Shown here: positions 60,710 to 64,000 of the stretch, piece by piece | How the letters are laid out: the number at the start of each line of letters is the position of its first letter | How positions within the stretch are numbered: the first letter of the stretch is position 1 | NCBI RefSeq assembly: GCF_030272615.1 | Contig: NC_081409.1 | Span: forward strand, 21,144,260 to 21,208,259 | Length of the DNA: 64,000 nt | Reading direction: 5' to 3' | Source: Cryptomeria japonica | Lineage: Eukaryota > Streptophyta > Pinopsida > Cupressales > Cupressaceae | The notes under the pieces: generated by a model | The model's database searches: none | Told to the model about the DNA's origin: nothing | The model's input: the letters and a program-made list of their open reading frames with translations, nothing else | Program-made: the position numbers and the translations under genes

Positions 60710-61294
60710 ATTTTCATTTAGAAAAGATAATTTGGGAACTTGTAAATTTTTCCTTATATTTGGAGTTAGTGAAGATCAACGTCACTAGATGAAAGGGCCT
60801 TGGAAGGCACATTTATAAGGGTATGTGTGAATTTATTTTACACAAAATATTGTGAGGATACATAAATATTTTTTCAAAAAGGGTACAAACTTTTAAAGTA
60901 ATTTAGATCTTTTAGAGTAATAAAGTTGTTAAAATGGAAAAATAAGTTACTGTTGCTAAATCTGAAGGAAGCAATTCTCATACACGGGAACTAACGATAA
61001 AATTACTTTTAATTGAAAAATAAATATGGGTATTTATGAGTGGGATTGTTAAGAAGCCACAATATGTAGATGAAGCAATAAAATGGATGGCTAAAGATCA
61101 TATGGCCACAACATTGATTGATCTTGGTTTATCTAACACATATTTTGCATCATATTGACCTAACAAAGACATAAAATAAAATATGGGAGGGGCTCAATTA
61201 TTTATTTAGTTCATAGGCTTAAGTTCTAAAATGCCCATAAAGGAAAAGCTTTTTGGTTTGAAGAGAAAGAGGGATACAATATTGCTCAAAATAT
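60710..61294. other. No gene recognised
   Basis: AT-rich. A short stretch near 61050-61140 could be eroded retroelement coding DNA but has no recognisable motif. Confidence 0.45.
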
Positions 61295-61307
61295 TAGTAC
61301 ATTTCAT

Positions 61308-62412
61308 GGACCTGCCTTTCAAATGCCTATGTCCCTGTTGTTGAGATAATTTTTGGAAGACTGTGGCTGCTCTATGTCTTCATGGACCCACCTTTCAGGT
61401 TGTTTGTTGTGGGAGGGATGTGTGGGTTATTCTACCCCCTCTCTTCTGGTGCTTAGGGTTGGGGCTTTTTTGCTTCATTTTATGCCCTAGTCTAACTTTT
61501 GTTGTAGGGTAGTTTCTCTTCTCCCACGCTCCTTCACTTTTGGGGTGTGGTGGGGAGTTGGTTTTTGTTTTGTCTTTGCCCATGGTTTCCTACAGAGTTT
61601 GGGTGTTCTTATGAGTATTCCTGGAAGTGGGTTCTTGGAAGAAGAATGTGGGGTTTGGATTCTCTTCTTTGTGCTTGTCTTAAAGGTGTTTTTTCCTCTT
61701 CTTACATGGAGGAACTTGGCTTGGTCTGTGGATCTCAGATGCCTTTGGATGGGCTTGTGTTGCTGGCTCACTTCCTACATGAAGAGACTCCTTTTGAGGT
61801 GTATTTTTCATCGTGGGGTGTTGTTAAGGTTTTTGGTGTGGTGGCTTCAGTTCAGTTCTTGGGGAAAGATGGTTTACTGGGTGGAGTTGGTGTTTTCCTT
61901 ATTGTGGCAGGTGGGAAGTGGTGTTATATTGAGGGTTGGTTACACTACAAGCACCTAATCAGAGAGGGCTTTGATCCCTTCCTATGTGTCATAGTGGTGA
62001 ATGCTGATCTCTTATGGGGATTACCATCTTCTTCTCAGGTTGGTGTTTTTGTTCTTGCTACCCCATGTTCTTCTATGGCCCCTCTTGTGGTTTGGGGCTA
62101 TTGTGTTTTGTTAGGATTGCCTCTCAAAATCCATGTGTTTCTTCTTACTCCCTTGGCTACCCTTCTTTCAGTTTGAGGGGTATTGTTTGGATGGTTGAGG
62201 GTTCTATCCTAAACCCCTTTGTTATGGTTTGATGCTTCTGGTGTAATGGGAACCTCTGTTCCACCGGTTTGAGGATCTGATCAAAATCCTCTTTTCAAAA
62301 AAGGGCCTATCCTTTTTGGTGGGCTCATTGCTTGTGAGTTTTCCCTTGTGCGTCTATTGGCGGTTATGTATCGGTAATGGGCCTATCCCATCTTTTATTA
62401 ATCAAAACATCA
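61308..62412 (+). mobile_element. Retroposed insertion B with 13-bp target-site duplication
   Basis: TAGTACATTTCAT occurs at 61295-61307 and again at 62413-62425, flanking a GC-richer block of 1,105 bp. The 3' end reads cttttattaatcaaaacatca, an A-rich tail beside the duplication, so orientation is plus. Length, composition and the TTAATCAAAA end recall insertion A (4856-5981), but I could not align the two internally. Most likely a 5'-truncated LINE or related retroposon. Confidence 0.75.
61547..62176 (+). CDS. Unrecognised open frame inside retroposed insertion B
   Basis: A hydrophobic 209-codon frame rich in Leu, Val, Gly, Trp and Cys, overlapped by another long frame (61545-61958). Two long frames in the same T/G-rich DNA argue that length reflects base composition. 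No domain recognised. Confidence 0.15.
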   Translation: MVGSWFLFCLCPWFPTEFGCSYEYSWKWVLGRRMWGLDSLLCACLKGVFSSSYMEELGLVCGSQMPLDGLVLLAHFLHEETPFEVYFSSWGVVKVFGVVASVQFLGKDGLLGGVGVFLIVAGGKWCYIEGWLHYKHLIREGFDPFLCVIVVNADLLWGLPSSSQVGVFVLATPCSSMAPLVVWGYCVLLGLPLKIHVFLLTPLATLLSV

Positions 62413-62425
62413 TAGTACATTTCAT

Positions 62426-64000
62426 TCTATCATCAATCAACTTACAAGTCTAAACTCCACAATCAATGGTGATAATGCTAAATAAATATTACTAGAGATA
62501 TTATGCATTCTGAAAGTTTTGATCAAATTATTTTTAAAATAAATATAATGAATCCTATTAAGAATTTATGATTTCTTCTTTGATTGATGCAGAAAGTAGA
62601 GATAAAATAATTCAATTAGTGAATAAGCTACTTTGCTTGTTAGGAAGAAGTATATCATTTCAATAGGAAAAGAATTCAAATATTATTCTTGTCAAAAAGG
62701 TGAACTTGTTCAAATAAATTGTATTCAATGGGCTAAAGATTTCATCATGGGAAATTGAAGAAAGTAAAGCTCTTGTTGTAGCCTAAGGTGAAACATAATA
62801 TTGCAGTTTTACAATGTATGAGAACCATGCTATAATATTGACATTAATTATGTCCTTTAGAAATTAAGTTAGGGTCTTATTGGAGGTTGGAGGAAATGTT
62901 AGGATATCTATCATATTGGGCTAGCTTCTTGCTCAAGTATGATTTATTGCAAAAGAAGAATATTTTCCTATTTCTATCCCTTAAGAAAAGAGATATATTG
63001 GTATCATTTGTGTCCATGAAGAAAAAAGGGGACCTAGTATCTTGAGATTTCTTTTGAGTGTTAATGAATAAAAGAGGGGACTAACATCTTGAGATTCTTG
63101 TGAGTGCATTTAATGTATTCATGTTTGGCTGAGGTTTGGTACAACAAAGGATTGATTTGACACACTCAAATGATATGTGGAATCTCAAAGGACAATTTTT
63201 CTCTCATGTACAACACTAGAAGATGAATTTTGACACAATCAAATGAGAAATGGAATTTTAGATTAAATTTATTATCTCATTTTGCAAGGGGGTTGGGGAC
63301 ACTTTATGGTCTCTCATATTGTGCAAAGGTTTGTAGGTTCTATAGTCAAGAGATGCACAAATGTAGTTAGTCTAGTGCTTCCTAGGTGAGTTAGGAGGAC
63401 TTGTGAAGGTGCTTCATCAAAATCTCGATAAGGTTTGTGTTCAACTATTGCAAAGTTCCACCCTTGTTCCAATTAATTTAATAACAGGAGAAAGTTAGAA
63501 TATTATAATATGTTTAGCAATAGATTATATTAAAAAGATATTAAATTTAGGTAATAGTTAGTTATTTCTATAAGTAGGTTGGTTTGATATGAGAAAATAA
63601 AGATTTTAAAAAGACAACTAGAATTTAATGTAAAACAATTGATTGAATATCATTTTCAATTTATCATTTGCTCATTCTCTTGATTTTATCAATTTAAATA
63701 AATCCATAGGGAGATGAGAGGAGGACATGTTAGAAATTAGGATCTTAGGATGCTAATCATTATAAACAAGATTATAAAGTAAATGAAATATGAAACATAC
63801 ATGCAAAATGTACACATTATACAAGATATACATGGGGAAAACCCTTTCGGGTAAAAAACCCCATAAAGCATCATTTAATTAAAACACTTACAAATATAGT
63901 CTATCATAAAATAGACATGAACCTGGGGACACTCCTCCAATACTTCCACATGGCCAATAATACCTCATATGCGTAGTGATACAACTCACCATAAAGCTCC
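62426..64000. other. No gene recognised
   Basis: AT-rich. The last 200 bp (63800-64000), with ggggaaaaccctttcgggta and a run of short caccaa-type phrases, resembles retroelement LTR sequence but is cut by the window end. Confidence 0.4.

Overview
This is plant nuclear DNA, most likely from a seed plant with a large, repeat-filled genome. A gymnosperm is plausible, but nothing in the sequence fixes the species. The grounds are AT-rich composition, Ty1/copia and Ty3/gypsy LTR retrotransposons with plant-type primer sites, a tRNA-derived SINE, a plant LRR receptor-like fragment, and a split cullin gene of CUL1 type. There is no prokaryotic or organellar gene organisation. A run of 500 N at 31242-31741 is an assembly gap.

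Left part (1-20 kb): AT-rich sequence with hairpins, microsatellites and diverged tandem repeats; a 1.1 kb retroposed insertion flanked by a perfect 19-bp duplication (4856-5981); a 1.8 kb G-depleted tract; a minus-strand chromovirus remnant (integrase plus chromodomain, 11.5-12.8 kb) whose LTR carries a tRNA-derived SINE; a probable 2.4 kb solo copia-type LTR (15615-18005); and a broken LRR receptor-like gene (19.1-20.1 kb, minus).

Middle (20.7-41 kb): a decayed Ty3/gypsy chromovirus (21387-28139, plus) with a large internal deletion and incomplete LTRs; then the 5' part of a much better preserved Tat-type Ty3/gypsy element on the minus strand (31742-40943). That element has one open gag-pol frame of more than 1,660 codons that runs into the gap. 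It has a 2.7 kb leader carrying an array of the hexamer AGCGCT. Its primer-binding site matches about 41 nt of tRNA-Trp, from the anticodon to the CCA end.

Right part (41-64 kb): a CUL1-like gene of 19 recognisable exons (41212-56567, plus). It looks inactivated by a lost splice acceptor, a frameshift and two in-frame stops. Its sixth intron holds a complete Ty1/copia element (43041-49734) with a perfect 5-bp target duplication. Two other introns hold tandem repeats, and one of these includes a decoy copy of the start of exon 17. Beyond it lie a minus-strand copia fragment (59-60.7 kb) and a second 1.1 kb retroposed insertion with a 13-bp duplication (61308-62412).

No gene in the window looks clearly functional apart from the gag-pol of the minus-strand gypsy element. 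The main biological interest is in priming and leader structure of that element, and in the layered decay of the cullin locus.
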